From Aldrovandia affinis (Eukaryota > Chordata > Actinopteri > Notacanthiformes > Halosauridae): a DNA stretch of 64,000 nt. The notes below the pieces were generated by a model. That model saw only the letters and a list, made by a program, of their open reading frames with translations. It ran no database searches and was not told the origin of the DNA. This document shows positions 12,179 through 23,566 of the stretch, piece after piece. Position 1 is the stretch's first letter. Each line of letters begins with the position of its first letter. The DNA lies in the NCBI GenBank assembly GCA_029706075.1, contig JAINUG010000087.1, positions 2,356,001 through 2,420,000 on the forward strand, given 5' to 3'. The position numbers and the translations under genes are program-made.

Positions 12179-13936
12179 CCTGTGTGCTGAGGAGACTGAC
12201 GGTGACTACGTCTAAAGCGTTATGGCTTTGACCAAGACCACGCCGTCCTGCCTGATGAAGGAGCTCTTCTGTCTCCAGGGCGTAGGGTGGGCTCAGGAGA
12301 CCGGGGGTCTGGAGGTGAGTGGAACTTGTTAGGCTGCGTGCCTAGCAGACCAACGGTGAGGCGCACACTGAGTGACAGCCTCTCGCCAGAGTTATGAAAG
12401 AGCTGTGGCCTCGGCAGCTTGCAAAAGACCTTGGCAATCCTTTGCCGCCTCAGGCAACAGGTTACCCCTGTTGAACCTCGGCTGGAACGTTTACATGCCG
12501 TTTTGTCATGTTCCATAATTTCTCATCACTGGCTTTTTCTTTTCTTTTTCTTCGGCCGGCCATTCCTCGGCTGACAGTCCTTTTTTAATTTTTGTTTCAT
12601 ACTTGTTACATCATCAGCACAGATTATTTATTGGGCAAAGGATCACTTTCAAAGCTCACTTTTTACACACTATCAATTTACACATCTGGATATAGTCACT
12701 GAAGCAATTCAGCCTAAAAACCACAAGGGTCCAACAGCAGAACCACACCCAGAATTAGAATATTCCAATTCCCTAAACACAGTGCCACTGCTGCCTGTTA
12801 ATATTATTCAGGACTTTTCTTGTTCTCGTTGAAAAAAAAGTCAGTGGCTTTCTTTAACCTCTGAATATGTAATCTAAATGCAAAGTAGACCTTAGACAGC
12901 AGTGGATTAGTTATCAGTAAGGTTAACTTCCGTAAGCTAATTAGATCCCATTTAACTGTGCTGTACCAGAACAACAAACGCATCTATCTCAAATATTAAT
13001 AAGATTGGAATAAAGCTCACAATTAATTGTTTTAAAAAGGCCACACCACGATGCAGAAGACTGAACATGTTGATGTGTGAGAGCAGGCCCGACTGTCTGT
13101 GATCTCTGAGACCTTAGTACTCGGGTCTTTACGTTGTGTTTTCTTAGTGGAATTCCAAACAGGATGAGGTAAGACAGACAGTTCAAAGAGACGCATGGAT
13201 GTGCTCTCCACACATCGCTTCATGTTTGTATGGGGGCAGACGGCCTTTTACATGACGGTCGTAGCTCAGGCACATTCCTGAGGTACCCTGCGCGTCTTAG
13301 TTCACTCTGGATCGCACACTTTAAACTCAACACAGAGCCTTTACAGCTCGACCCAAGTGTGTGCTCAGAGATCAACAGTCAATTAAGCTTTCTTCTGCCC
13401 CCCCCACAGCCCACCTCAACCCACCCCACCCCCAACCCCCAGCCGCACCTCCTCCTTTTTTTTTTTTAAGAGAATAAAGAGAAGATCGGGTCCGGCCCCA
13501 GTGCCACTGCCTGACTAATTGGAACCAGGGTCTGTAAAAATGGGAACTTTAGTAAAACATGCCATAAAAAACCTGAAGGGTAACCATAAACCAACCGTTT
13601 TCTTTCATTCCTTCGGAGAGGGACTCTAACAGAAACCCCCGCATAATTTTTTATGAGGACCCCTGGGGTCAACCGTAAAACCCGTTAATGTGGATGAGAT
13701 ACGAGTGGGGCGCACAGGCCTCCCAATACGTTCCTTTTTTAAAAAGGTTTTCTCCCTTCTTTGGGACAGGTCAAGTACTCACAGCCCAGCCCAGCCCAGC
13801 TCCAGCTAAGGTTTAAACATATAAAGATGCAACATGAAGACACCAAAGTATACTGCTTGCACTTGTCCTTCAACAGTTGGATCCACCCTAATTTCAGGGA
13901 AAAGGTGGAGGATGTGAGAACTGCATGCCTTGATGT

Positions 13937-14175
13937 GCATCTCTCATAGGTGAGTGTGTCTCTGATCAGTGTGAAAATCAGTGGTCCTGATCGCATCTCT
14001 CAAAGGCAAGTGTTACTGGTAAGATGGGTGAATTTCTTAAAGGTGGGTACATCTCTTAAAGGCAAGTGCACCTCTTTTAAAGATAATCGCATCTCTTAAA
14101 GCTTAAAATGCATGCCTTAAAGACAAGTGCATTCTCATAAAAATAAGTGAATCTGAATGCAGTTAAGTGCATTCT
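13937..14175. repeat. Degenerate minisatellite (about 25-30 bp unit)
   Basis: Seven or more diverged copies of a unit built on 'catctcttaaaggcaagtg' run through this interval, for example at about 13937, 13993, 14050, 14088 and 14117. Unit length and sequence drift from copy to copy, which indicates an old array. Several copies contain splice-donor-like 'aggtgagt' or 'aggcaagt' words. I take these as part of the repeat, not as exons. Confidence 0.7.
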
Positions 14176-14199
14176 ATTCTGGTTTTGTTTAATATCCAG

Positions 14200-14700
14200 A
14201 ATAGTCATCCAGGCAGTCGTCCAGAATCAGTCCCGGCGCGTATCTTAGCATGTCTGGCAGACATCTCTGCTTGGATGTCCACCCACCACCTGAAGCTGAA
14301 CCTGGGGAAGACTGAGCGAAGACTTCCTCTCAGCAAAGAGCTCCCCGATCCTCAATCACTGCGTAGTGTCTCGGTCCCGGTCTGCCAGGGACCTTGGAGT
14401 GACTCTGGACATCCAACTGTGCTTCTCGGGGCACATCGCAGCGATCACCCGGACCTGTCGATTCTCCCTCCACAGCATCCAGAGAATTAGCCCGCTCCTC
14501 ACCCAGGAGGCCACACAACTCCTGGTCCAGGCCTTGGTACGGTGTGCAGCTGCCAACGATGATGTCCATTGCAGTGTTGCTACACTGATCTCTTGCACTA
14601 ACCATGATTAATCTTACCATGTATAAATGCACGTTTTGTAAGTCGCTCCGGATAAGTTTCTGCTAAAAGTGTCTGCTAAAAGTGCTTCACTTCCTCGTTT
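14200..14700 (+). mobile_element. L2-like LINE 3' end relic
   Basis: Frame-shifting conceptual reading gives 'CLADISAWMSTHHLKLN' at about 14246-14302. The stretch 'ARDLGVTLD' with 'TRTCRFSLHSIQRI' and 'TQEATQLLVQALV' follows at about 14385-14540. These are the successive C-terminal blocks of the reverse transcriptase in fish L2-type elements. After a stop the 3' untranslated tail reads 'gtaagtcgctccggataag...tgctaaaagtg' (about 14638-14683), the standard L2 3' end also borrowed by fish SINEs. The copy is 5'-truncated and carries a deletion after QALV, so it is inactive. It is a different copy from the L2 relic at 5.9-6.35 kb. Confidence 0.85.
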
Positions 14701-15389
14701 TAGGGAGATGAGTCCAGTCCAACAGTCATGCCGGATATGTTATTAGTTATTACTCTTCTGATATTTCTGCTTAAACATATATCCTTACTTTGGTATACGT
14801 GTAAGCCCTGGCAATATCAATGTTAGTCTTTCCTTCTCGAAAGATGTGTGCTGACTATGATGAGTGATGTGTGACTTTAAAATGAGCTGGCTGGATATTG
14901 CATTTCCCCTCCCATTGGTTGATCTTATCTTGGGACTTATTTTTTTTACAAGCGTCCCTCATCAGCAGTGCTCACAGCATAAGCTCCGGCTGACTGGCCT
15001 CAATGTCATGATTAAGCCATCACAGAAGGCTCTCAGCAAGGCAATAAATACACGCATGCCTTTTCTGAGAAAGCCAACATGACACCGTGCTGTAGACGCA
15101 GGGGCAGACACCGAGACTGTCTTAAAATAAAGCACGGCTCGCCAACACCGCTCGCTGTACGGCAGGCACGGCATTCATCCTCACCAACCATCCCTGTCAG
15201 TGTGCCAGCTCTCATTCTCCATCCTTGCATTGAATTAATCATTTGTTTAGTAGACACTGATATCTGGGGCAATTGAAATTTTACTCGGCGTTCGAACAGC
15301 TGGATGTTTACTGAAGCAAATCCAAGTTAAGGAAACCACAAGAGTTCCACAACTGAGATGCAAACCCATGACCTTCTGGTGAAGAGTAC
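14701..15389. other. Intergenic DNA, nothing recognised
   Basis: Mixed-composition unique sequence. Overlapping short frames on both strands between 14960 and 15280 show no recognisable domain. Confidence 0.5.
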
Positions 15390-15540
15390 AGGGGTGGGTT
15401 TCCGGAAAGCATCGTAACGCCAAGTGCATCGGAAGTTCCGTCGTAAGATCCATCGTTCATTTACGTGGGTTTCCCAAAACACTTCGTAATTAAAGTAGCA
15501 CATTATCTCCGTCATTAATTAACAAGCTACTCGACCCACA
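15390..15540. repeat. Possible DNA-transposon end fragment
   Basis: The wording 'tgggtttccggaaagcatcgt' and a second 'gggtttcccaaaac' 80 bp later resemble the ends of Harbinger-type MITEs common in fish genomes. No inverted partner was located, so the element may be truncated or may extend across the SINE inserted at 16.1 kb. Confidence 0.3.
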
Positions 15541-16099
15541 CGTTTAAAATAAAGTGCTTCTTAAGTTCAATTTTGCCTGCTCAGACCGCCACAAAGAGTA
15601 CTTTAAAATCAAAGCACTGCATTCTGGAAATGTGGACATTTAGCGACATTAAATTTATTTAGTTTATTACATTTATGGTGTTTTATTTATACATGTAAAA
15701 TATGACGTAACATCATATTAGGCTATTTATTAGCCTATAATATGATGTGTTGTGTAGACTATATCATCACACAGTTAGCCAAAGCAACATTGGATAGCCT
15801 ATTTCAGCACTAAAGTGATTATAAGATACAGCCGCAATACAAATGCAAGAGGGCAATGGCTCTTCATGTAATTTGGTTTAATAGACATTTTGTCTGTCTA
15901 AGCACACGGCCTCTAATGGCCCATACATTTTAACATGGAGTTCCAATTCAGTTGCTTTCTTCAATTCCAATACACTTGTGTGATGGCAATAATGTATGCC
16001 TTTAAATACAGAATATTGACAGGTATGTTCTTGAATTCCTGTGACAACGTGTGTATGAATTGTTTTAAATACTTATATCATTCTATATTAAACTTAAAA
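15541..16099. other. AT-rich intergenic DNA
   Basis: Strongly AT-rich, with no gene or classified repeat. It ends at the left target-site duplication of the SINE. Confidence 0.5.
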
Positions 16100-16500
16100 A
16101 ATACACATACATGGGGTGGCAGATAGCGTAGCCGGTCACGAGTGTGGCTGCCTATCAGGGACGCGGTCCGAAACCAGTCTCTGCCAGACCAGCCCAGGCT
16201 GTTAGCCCCGAACGGGGGCGGTATTTGGCTGTCTGCCCCAGGGGGAGGGGGGGGGGGGAGGGTGAGCCGGCATGAGTTCGTCAAGGAGCAGGAAGGACGT
16301 CCGTGGTTGGGTTCCATCTCAGAGGAGGCGGATCTACCGGCCCGGAAAAACTGGCTCGTTACCTGGAGGATGGGCGACGGACTCGTGGGGGAGAGTGAAT
16401 TGAGACAAATAGAGGGTATAATTGGAAACCAAATCGGGAGAAAAATGGGGAAAAATTTGAAACGATGGTTTTTTTTTTGGGGGGGGTTAATACACATACA
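16100..16500 (+). mobile_element. tRNA-derived SINE with 12-bp target-site duplication
   Basis: The SINE body spans 16112-16488 and is flanked by exact copies of aatacacataca at 16100-16111 and 16489-16500. The 5' head carries a perfect RNA polymerase III box A (TAGCGTAGCCGG, 16124-16135, fitting TRGCNNAGYNGG). A one-mismatch box B follows (GGTCCGAAACC, 16165-16175). The body contains 'ggctgtctgccccagggg', a G-run, and the 3' phrase 'aaatcgggagaaaaatgggg'. These body words recur in the opposite-strand copy at 23.6-23.9 kb. The intact duplication shows a fairly recent retrotransposition. Overlapping open frames here are not genes. Confidence 0.9.
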
Positions 16501-17589
16501 CCACATAAAATGTAAATGCACACATTTTTAATACATTTAAATTAAAAAACGTTATCTGTCAAAATCTTAAAAAGTATCAATTCTAGGCTGTATATTTAAC
16601 ATGTATTATTGCAATTGACAAGCAAGGCTTTTGTGGAGGAAGGTAGGCTACTACTAAACTGAGGCCACAGTATACTTTCAAAGGAGTGACATTGTTAATA
16701 ACAGAGGTCAGTGTGCCAATGACACTTTTTATCAAAAGACACTCCTAAGTCTTAATTTCTGCTCACCTCTAAGAACACACCGTAATCCCTCAGCTGCAAT
16801 GCGATGACAATCTCATTACACCTCTCTCATGCACCACTTCACCGTTCCTAATAAAGATGATCCTGTTCATTGTGCCATTTTGTCTCTGCATAATTGCTAC
16901 CCCATATTTCATGCACGCGGTGCAAGACGTGTGCAAGAAATATGTCTACATAAACCAGTCTAAAGATGTTTAAGAGTGTTCAGAGGTGACCTTAACGCAG
17001 GATTCAGCATTTTGTTATGCATAAAAAAATGAGTGCTGCATTCTGGAATTGCAGGTATATTGATCGTGAAATTAAACAGATTTCCCATTAAGGACCAATC
17101 TTGTGCATGAAAAGCACGTGTGCACACTGTCCCTGTCGCAGGCCCGTCACATCCAGCTGTAGTCGGTGAACCTGTTTGTGGCTCACACTTCCCCTTTGTC
17201 TCTCCCTTCACTAATGCATTTCCTTCATACTCAAGAACATTACTGCAGAGCTCATTGCGCTGGCTACGCTTGCTCTCAAAGAATGTAATATTCGATGACA
17301 CATGTACATGTATACTTTTTGGGTTATATAAGTGATACAATTCTTAATTGGCTCATTATAATTGTTTATTGCAAGGCAATGTGGGTGGGTCTGATGTGGG
17401 TCACAGCACAATGGGCTTAAGGTATGAGATAATCTTTTTTCTATTTTATTTTTACTTTTGATGAAGTTAATGGAGTACATTCGATGGGGTTATACTTTAT
17501 GCACAGTGTAAATTCATCCCACAATTAAGAAAAAATAAGCTGGAAAAGCAGTCTCCACAGTGGATGAATACATCTTTTGAGATTTTGAT
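16501..17589. other. Intergenic DNA, nothing recognised
   Basis: AT-rich, with no recognisable domain. A mixed-composition interval at 16960-17340 carries a 126-codon reverse-strand frame and a 71-codon forward frame over the same bases. Neither has motifs I recognise. Confidence 0.5.
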
Positions 17590-18330
17590 GATCTGAGATT
17601 TTTGATGATTGATGATGACAATAGGTGATTTAAACAAAATCCAGAAGTGGGCAGAAACATAGCATATGACATTCAATATTGCTAAATGAAATGTTATGCA
17701 TGTGGGAAATTTAAGACAGGCGTTGGAAATAAGTTGGCCAACTTTTCTGTGTTATCCTTGGCGATGTGCATTAATGTGATGTCATGTATCAAGGGTATGT
17801 GTGTTCGCATTGTGTATGTCTATTCCTTATTAAATTATCAAATAAAACTAACTAACTAACTAAGGAGTGTGTTGTGGGAGGAGAAAAATTAGAATGTGTT
17901 AAATTTGAAAAAGATTTGGGAGCAGTAGTTGATCAAAGTCTATCAGGATCAGTAGCAGTAAAAAAAAAAAAAAATATTTAAAATATTTAAAAAAGTCAAA
18001 CAGATGTTGGCATATAGAGCAAAAAGTATTGAGTATAAATCAAAGGAGGTTATATTGGTATTATATAATACCTTTTTCATACTTCACTGTGTGCAATTCT
18101 GGGCACCACACTATAAGCAAGAATGGGCAGCTAAATTGGTTCCTCGTGAACAACAGTTTGAACAAAAACACTTAACACTTAAAACAAATCTATTCAAGCT
18201 TAGCAAAAATTTGAAAGGGGGGCATGTTTTAACAATAGATTGAGGTTTTTAAACTCATAAAATGTTTTCATTCAACCAATTCATAAAACCTTGCTGAGGT
18301 TCATAGAACCAAAATATAATGTACCATCAC
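17590..18330 (+). mobile_element. LINE reverse transcriptase C-terminal relic (CR1/L2-like)
   Basis: Conceptual reading near 17621-17700 gives a 'DLNKIQKWAE-WHMTFNIAKCNVMH' segment, the conserved block after the catalytic motif in CR1/L2/Rex-type enzymes. Near 17890-17950 it gives 'FEKDLGAVVDQSL'. The frame at 18004-18243 continues with 'IEYKSKEVILVLYNTF----HCVQFWAPHY', the thumb region. Between the first two blocks lies foreign sequence ending in (CTAA)n at about 17840-17862, which looks like the 3' tail of another inserted retroposon. Frames shift and stops occur, so the copy is inactive. Confidence 0.75.
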
Positions 18331-18344
18331 ACAGAACTGTCACG

Positions 18345-18870
18345 GGTTGTGTCGCACCATTGATACTGTAAAATCAAGCATTGCCAGGGCTGAGTGGGTC
18401 GCTCTCACCACATATTCATGGACTGTGCTAACAGTCATGGGAAATGAGTGCTGTGCTGCAGACCCCATATTTCAGACAGCTGATAATGGGTCTGCAGAGG
18501 AGTGGAGTTTAACAAATCATGTGATGGCGTACGTCCATGATAATGGGAGCAGCATGGCTATAGCTAAGAGAGATGCAGAAGTCGGCATTGTGCTTTGCAT
18601 ATACTTTACAACAGGGGTGCTCAAGTTCGGTCCTGGAGATCTACTGGGCATGCAGGCTTTTGTTCCAGCCCAGCACTAACACACCTGATTCCATCAATCA
18701 ACTGCTCGTCAAGGCAATGAATGTTCAAATCAGGTGTGCTAGTGAAGGGCTTCAACAAAAGCCTGCACACCCAGTAGATCTCCAGGACCGAACTTGAGCA
18801 CCCCTGCTTTACAACATGCCATCAATGACTGTGGTCTCAAAACTGTTGGTGTGAGTCGTGTGGTTGAATC
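18345..18870 (+). pseudogene. hAT (ZBED-like) transposase relic, split by a MITE
   Basis: The left part (about 18345-18611) contains the phrase 'EEWSLTNHVMAYVHDNGSSMA', the block around the second catalytic aspartate of hAT transposases and domesticated ZBED proteins. A 195-bp MITE then interrupts the frame. The right part (18815-18870) resumes with 'INDCGLKTVGVSRVVES', the normal downstream block. Independently of the MITE, a small deletion at about 18591-18600 removes part of the 'LCFAHTLQ' motif and shifts the frame. A deletion is also apparent near 18400-18460. The copy is a dead fragment without BED zinc finger or dimerisation domain. Family assignment is by motif recognition. Confidence 0.75.
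18604..18814. mobile_element. Palindromic hAT MITE with 8-bp TSD
   Basis: The element itself is 18612-18806 (195 bp). It starts CAGGGGTGCTCAAGTTCGG and ends with the exact reverse complement. The inverted repeats are perfect for 37 bp, and similarity continues inward so that most of the element can fold on itself. The flanks are identical 8-mers, ctttacaa at 18604-18611 and 18807-18814, the duplication length expected for hAT. It has no coding capacity and must have been moved by a transposase in trans. Confidence 0.95.
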
Positions 18871-20039
18871 TTCCGTTCATTGACTTGTTGTGAGAGTTGA
18901 ACGGGTTTGGTCAGGTAGTGGCGGGGTTCGGTTGGAATGGACATTGCAATTAGGTAAAAAACATGTGGAACAGGATAAAGTGACATAATACATTTTTATT
19001 TTCCTTATAAAAACATTGCATTCAAATGGAGCAAAGCTTATGCAGCAGTAGAGATTGTATGAGTCATCTCCATTGCATCAGCGCACTATAACCTTTGCTT
19101 CCTGTGTTTCTGAATGCACCCGCACCTCCCCCTTTCCGTCATACCTATTGAGAACTCAAGTACTTGATTGAACTTCCAAGAGTGCACATCCCTACATGGT
19201 CCCTGATGACCGTCTGGGAAAGTCTTTAGTCCAGATTTCATTGGGTGCCAAAAGATAAACGCGCCCATGCAGTCCAATGTCGAGGACACAATAAGGAGAA
19301 TATATTTATATGGCACTTAACAGTGGGTCCCAGTTTGGACCCAGGGGTGATGTCGTGGGTCTGGCACCATGAGAAGCATGCTGAGGGGGCATGGCACTGT
19401 TCTGGCAAATTACTGCGACGTGAGCGCAGCAGTGCCTCGCACGTCCACAGCAACGAGAGAACAGCAGTGCCACGGATGTCCAAAACGCTGCAATTCTATA
19501 CATGTACTTTTCAGCATCCCCAATTTCCATAAGGCCCTGGTGATTATGTGAAAAAATATTTTTAAATACACATATAAAACTAGATAGAGAGGCTTTGAGG
19601 ACAAACAATTGCTTAATCCGCTGTTCTGACATCACTAGGGCGGATCCCAAAGCAGATTTAAGGAAAGGAGAGTGCGCGCTTGTCTGCTCTCTGCAGAATT
19701 GACAGAGGAGGTTGCAGTGTTGAGCACCAACACAAATTGGGCATTCCACATTATGAGAAAGTAGGGATGAAATAAAAAAGCTCAAAAAAAAGTAAGACAA
19801 AGAGTATGGAGTGAAATTTCTATCAAAAATACAAACAGTGGATATAAAGGTATCCCCCTTGGCATTTTTTAAATATTTTATCTTCTTATAGAACCCCCAC
19901 TCTTAATTGCAAAAGAGCTGCATCATAGTTTTCCTGCGCAAAATATGTCCGAAGGTTTAATGCATTTTTACAGTTACTCACTTCATGTTCACTTTTACAT
20001 TAACAGTGAACATCTAGTTCTCATAAAGTGCCGTTTTAA
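18871..20039. other. Intergenic DNA, nothing recognised
   Basis: Mixed composition without recognised domains. The 164-codon reverse frame at 19306-19800 overlaps other frames on both strands and shows no family motif. I treat it as chance. Confidence 0.45.
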
Positions 20040-20450
20040 CCTCTCACTGTGGAGTGAAATCAGGGCGCCTCAGTTTGACTAGGAATATACGACCTCACCG
20101 CCTTTCGCGAGGAGAAAATCAGAGTCCCGCAGAGCCGCGGCCAATCTATTAGCGCAGAAATATGATGGTGCTGAAAATCCTGACAAAACAATTTGTTAAT
20201 TTTACAAATGATAATGGTTTCTTTGGTCCGAGAGCCCCCCGCCCCCGCCGCCCCACCCCGGGCGAATGCAGCGCACGGCGAAAACGTGCCTCAGAGTTTA
20301 TATGTCTGCGGTGTTGTGGTCATGAGGGCAACAGTCTGCATTTTTTTCACGCGACGTTCCCCGTCTCGGATTACCGCGGAGTCGGAGTCCGGCGAAATCT
20401 ACCTCCGATTAATCTTCCCCTTGTAACGCTTTATAATTTGCCATTACAAA
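20040..20450. promoter_or_regulatory. CpG-bearing unique block, candidate regulatory DNA
   Basis: GC- and CpG-rich unique sequence flanks an AT-rich core at about 20160-20225 (around 'caatttgttaattttacaaatg'), with no repeat signature. A second AT-rich stretch follows at 20418-20460. The alternation of GC-rich flanks and a SOX/homeodomain-like AT core is often seen in vertebrate enhancers. The 183-codon forward frame covering it (20162-20713) has no recognised domain and runs into repeat sequence, so I do not call it a gene. Confidence 0.25.
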
Positions 20451-20489
20451 AGCCATTAAACCCTGGGCCCGACTCCAGGCCTGAGGGAC

Positions 20490-20575
20490 TCCTTGAGTGG
20501 ATGGCTGGGATAGGCTCTGGCCGGCCCCGTGCACCTCGGACGAGACCCTGGCGAACAGACAGGTACTTAAAGCAG
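20490..20575 (+). repeat. Retroposon 3'-tail fragment
   Basis: The wording 'gtggatggctgggataggct' followed by a C-rich phrase and 'ggcgaacagacaggtac' matches the familiar 3' portion of fish SINE/LINE copies. Only about 85 bp are recognisable, so the family is not assigned. Confidence 0.5.
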
Positions 20576-20770
20576 GGTGAAAAGATCACCAAAAAGAAAA
20601 CAACAATGATTAATGGGGAAAAACGAGGGTCTTTTCTTTCATCTGGTCCGGTTCACGTCTTCGGTGAGTCATTAACCCAAAGGACAACTGTCCTGCACAT
20701 ACGTGAGAAATGAAATCCCTGCAGAGGGTTCAGACAAATGTTTATGCCTCGGAAAGAAAGAAAGTAGAGC

Positions 20771-20773
<3 letters not shown>

Positions 20774-20810
<37 letters not shown>
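20774..20810. repeat. (GT)n microsatellite
   Basis: An uninterrupted GT run of about 18 units. Confidence 0.97.
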
Positions 20811-20812
<2 letters not shown>

Positions 20813-22380
20813 GTGGAGGGCTGGGAGGGGGTCAAAATAAATTAAGATCATTTTTCTTTCAGGAAAATAAAAAGCGGTCATTGTGAGCAACAATGAAACT
20901 TTCCTCCTTATCATTAATGCAGGTTGTGGCGACCATCACAAAGGCAAAAGTTTCAACCAGCACAAAAATGATAAATTCAAATGTTGAGAATCCAGGTTCT
21001 GATTATGTATTACAAAAAAATAAAAGGAGATGTAACAAAGAAAAACATTGTACAATAGATGGAGATGTCAGGGGCCCTCAACTGTAAAGGATCCCTACAA
21101 AAAGCCCAGGTAAGTGTCCCAAGTATCAGCAATATTATTTAATTACAGCTGTGGCATGGGCATAGGTTTGGTTTGTTATATGGTGGATATTTATAGTATC
21201 CTTTTAATCGATACTGCTTAGGCCAACTAGCCACTGATGCCATGAGAGCATCCAGCAGATGCATGGCGCTACACCACGATGCTGTCAGAGCGATCGCTGG
21301 CCTGGGAGGCAAGCCCTTGATAAACAGTCAAGGCTCAGATATTCAGCTGCTTCGGGAAACTGAAGCCTGTGGCCGGCTTTTCACCCCCTGGTTTGGTGAA
21401 TAAAAACTATTGTGACGTTGAAGATGTGTACGGGTGTAAATAACCTGGCCCTGAATGGAAAGAGCGAGCGTCGGCGCAGTTCGCAGGGAGTACAGACCCC
21501 CACACCTGGCCGAGAGCGAAATCTAATCTACCCTGAACCCTCCCTCTTCTCTGGTCTGACTGCATTCTGTGTGTGGGGGTCCCAGGTCGAAAGGCGGTCG
21601 GGAGATTTGGGTTTAGGTCGCGCTCGGACGTAGTTTCTCACCCTAACAACGTTTCAAAGCTGTCGCGCACACCAGTCCTCCTGTGCGCACACCCAACACA
21701 GAAAAACTAATGAAAAACATTCTGTCTGGCTACAGAGTATTTTCTGTCGCCTTTTGTCCAAACTTTTCTTGTGAACGCGATGTAGGAATACACTTGTAAA
21801 TTAACTTTCATTAATAAATGTCAGTAAATGTTCGAGCTTTAACTTGAAAAACATAAGTACGATTTTGTAATCAATATTCTATTAACCATGCTCATATTAA
21901 AATAATGGTGTTGACATGCAGGGTAAATATCTTATGTTTCATATCCAAATTGAGTAAATATTGGACTTTTCCACAAGTTTTGAAAGTAGACTAATAAAGA
22001 AATATATGCCTGTAATATCCATTAGTCCATTATACCCGGTCCTGTGAGGTGTGTTTTAGCTCTACAAATTGAGTTCCGCTTGCACTTAAGGCCACAGGGG
22101 AAAAACATCTGCTACTGTGACGGACAAATAATGGTTCATTACTCTCTGACCTGGAAGGAGTTTCTATTGACTCAGTTAAATGTTTTTCTGCACCATCGCT
22201 GCATCGCCAGCAGACACAAAGCAAATAATTTGTTATTAATTAATTAACCTGTTCCATGTCACCTGATGTCACACGATAAAAGCATTGCAGAGACCTTTTA
22301 TACATTACACCTATTTTTCTGTCCCTTAGAAATGAACTCAAAAGAAAGAGGATGAGTGGGCTGCTATTGAACATGTATTA
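20811..22380. other. Intergenic DNA, nothing recognised
   Basis: Unique sequence. A mixed-composition interval at 21190-21640 is GC-richer than its surroundings and free of obvious repeats, but no motif or gene was recognised. Confidence 0.5.
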
Positions 22381-22387
22381 ACATTTG

Positions 22388-22457
22388 TATGTTTGTGTGT
22401 GTGTGTGTGCGGGGGTGTGTTTGTGTCCATGTGTGTGTGTGTGTGTGTTTGTGTGTA
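22388..22457. repeat. Imperfect (TG)n microsatellite
   Basis: Interrupted TG runs with 'gcggggg' and 'tccatg' interruptions. Confidence 0.9.
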
Positions 22458-23566
22458 AGGGGTGGGGGGAAGTGAGAAAATGTCCTCACGGACAATAAAA
22501 GTGGCTTTCATTCCACCTTAAGGTGCTAACTTCTTAATGTAATTGATTATGCAGTTCACAAATCAAATTGCCTGCTTCCAGTACCTGTAAAACACATCAC
22601 CACAGCCCGTCATTCATGTTTGTTTAAAAAAGAAAAATGGTTTCCAGTCAAAAACTACAAATATGGCAGCTGACATTGACTTCTTGTAGTCATTGTCGTG
22701 GCCAGACATAACAAGCCCATTCTTGCACAGTAGCAATAAACATGAGTAGAGTTGCTCTGAGATCGCTCCTTCTGACCTTACTGAGAGCTGGGGCTGAGCA
22801 AGGCGAGGCATGGCATAAAAACAAACCAAGTGTCAGTATGGGTGCCAAAGCATTTACACAACGTTCACTACAGGACAAAGCGTCTGTAATGAAAACTGGG
22901 CCCGGCTGTTAGCACTGCACTGACCTTTACAGTTTACAGGTCTCGTGACATTTCACAGGGAAAAAAAGGAAAAACTCAATCATGAGCTTTGGCTTTACTG
23001 GCTTCAGTTAGAAAGGGGTCTTTATTGATCTGAACCTTTAAGATTTTATAGAGGGGTCGATTGCTCAATGTTTGTTAATGCTAACCTAGTGCTGTTCCGG
23101 TGAAAAACATAATAGAGTTTTGATTATTTCCACTGCAGGAAATACTGAGAGAAACACATCCAAGCCACCATAGCTTTCCAGACCTCCGGTCACCCTCCTC
23201 TTGTCAAGTGTTGGTAGAATGTAGGAACGCAAAACATAAATTGAAAAGATGTCCAATTAATGAAGTACAATAGTTTTTGTTTTCTCTGTGCTGTATGGAT
23301 TTTTCTCTCTCCGCATAATTTACAAATGCTCATTCTTTGAAGCTGACAAAATTATGCCCTTTAAATAAACAAGAATGAGCAGTCATGCCATAAAAAAACA
23401 TTAAAACTCAAACAAACTCAGGCACAGTACACCAAACCTGGGTCAAATACAGATTTTACATACTTTAACTCTACGTTGCTGAAAGACTGGATACGATGTC
23501 AGATAGGGGATAGTGGATGAGGAGTGTCCAGAAACAGTTAGTTGACCATCACGCTGAAACAAATTC
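22458..23566. other. Intergenic DNA, nothing recognised
   Basis: AT-rich unique DNA. Short reverse-strand frames at 22614-22878 overlap one another and have no recognised domain. Confidence 0.5.

Larger units (their letters stand above)
10391..13936. other. Intergenic DNA with minor repeats
   Basis: No gene recognised. A weak tRNA-SINE-like fragment may lie at about 11510-11580 (box-A-like 'tagtgtagggagctgg', box-B-like 'gggtttgtctc'). A run rich in C occurs at 13398-13455. GC-richer patches at 12040-12470 and 13050-13330 hold only featureless short frames. Confidence 0.5.

Noticed and set aside
13937-14175. Series of splice-donor-like words as possible small exons
   Set aside because: They recur with the minisatellite period and have no acceptors or coding frame.
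16078-16531. Frames of 129 and 147 codons on opposite strands
   Set aside because: They lie over a tRNA-derived SINE with a clear target-site duplication.
20162-20713. 183-codon forward frame
   Set aside because: It has no recognised domain, it crosses a retroposon tail, and its length is explained by GC-rich sequence lacking stops.
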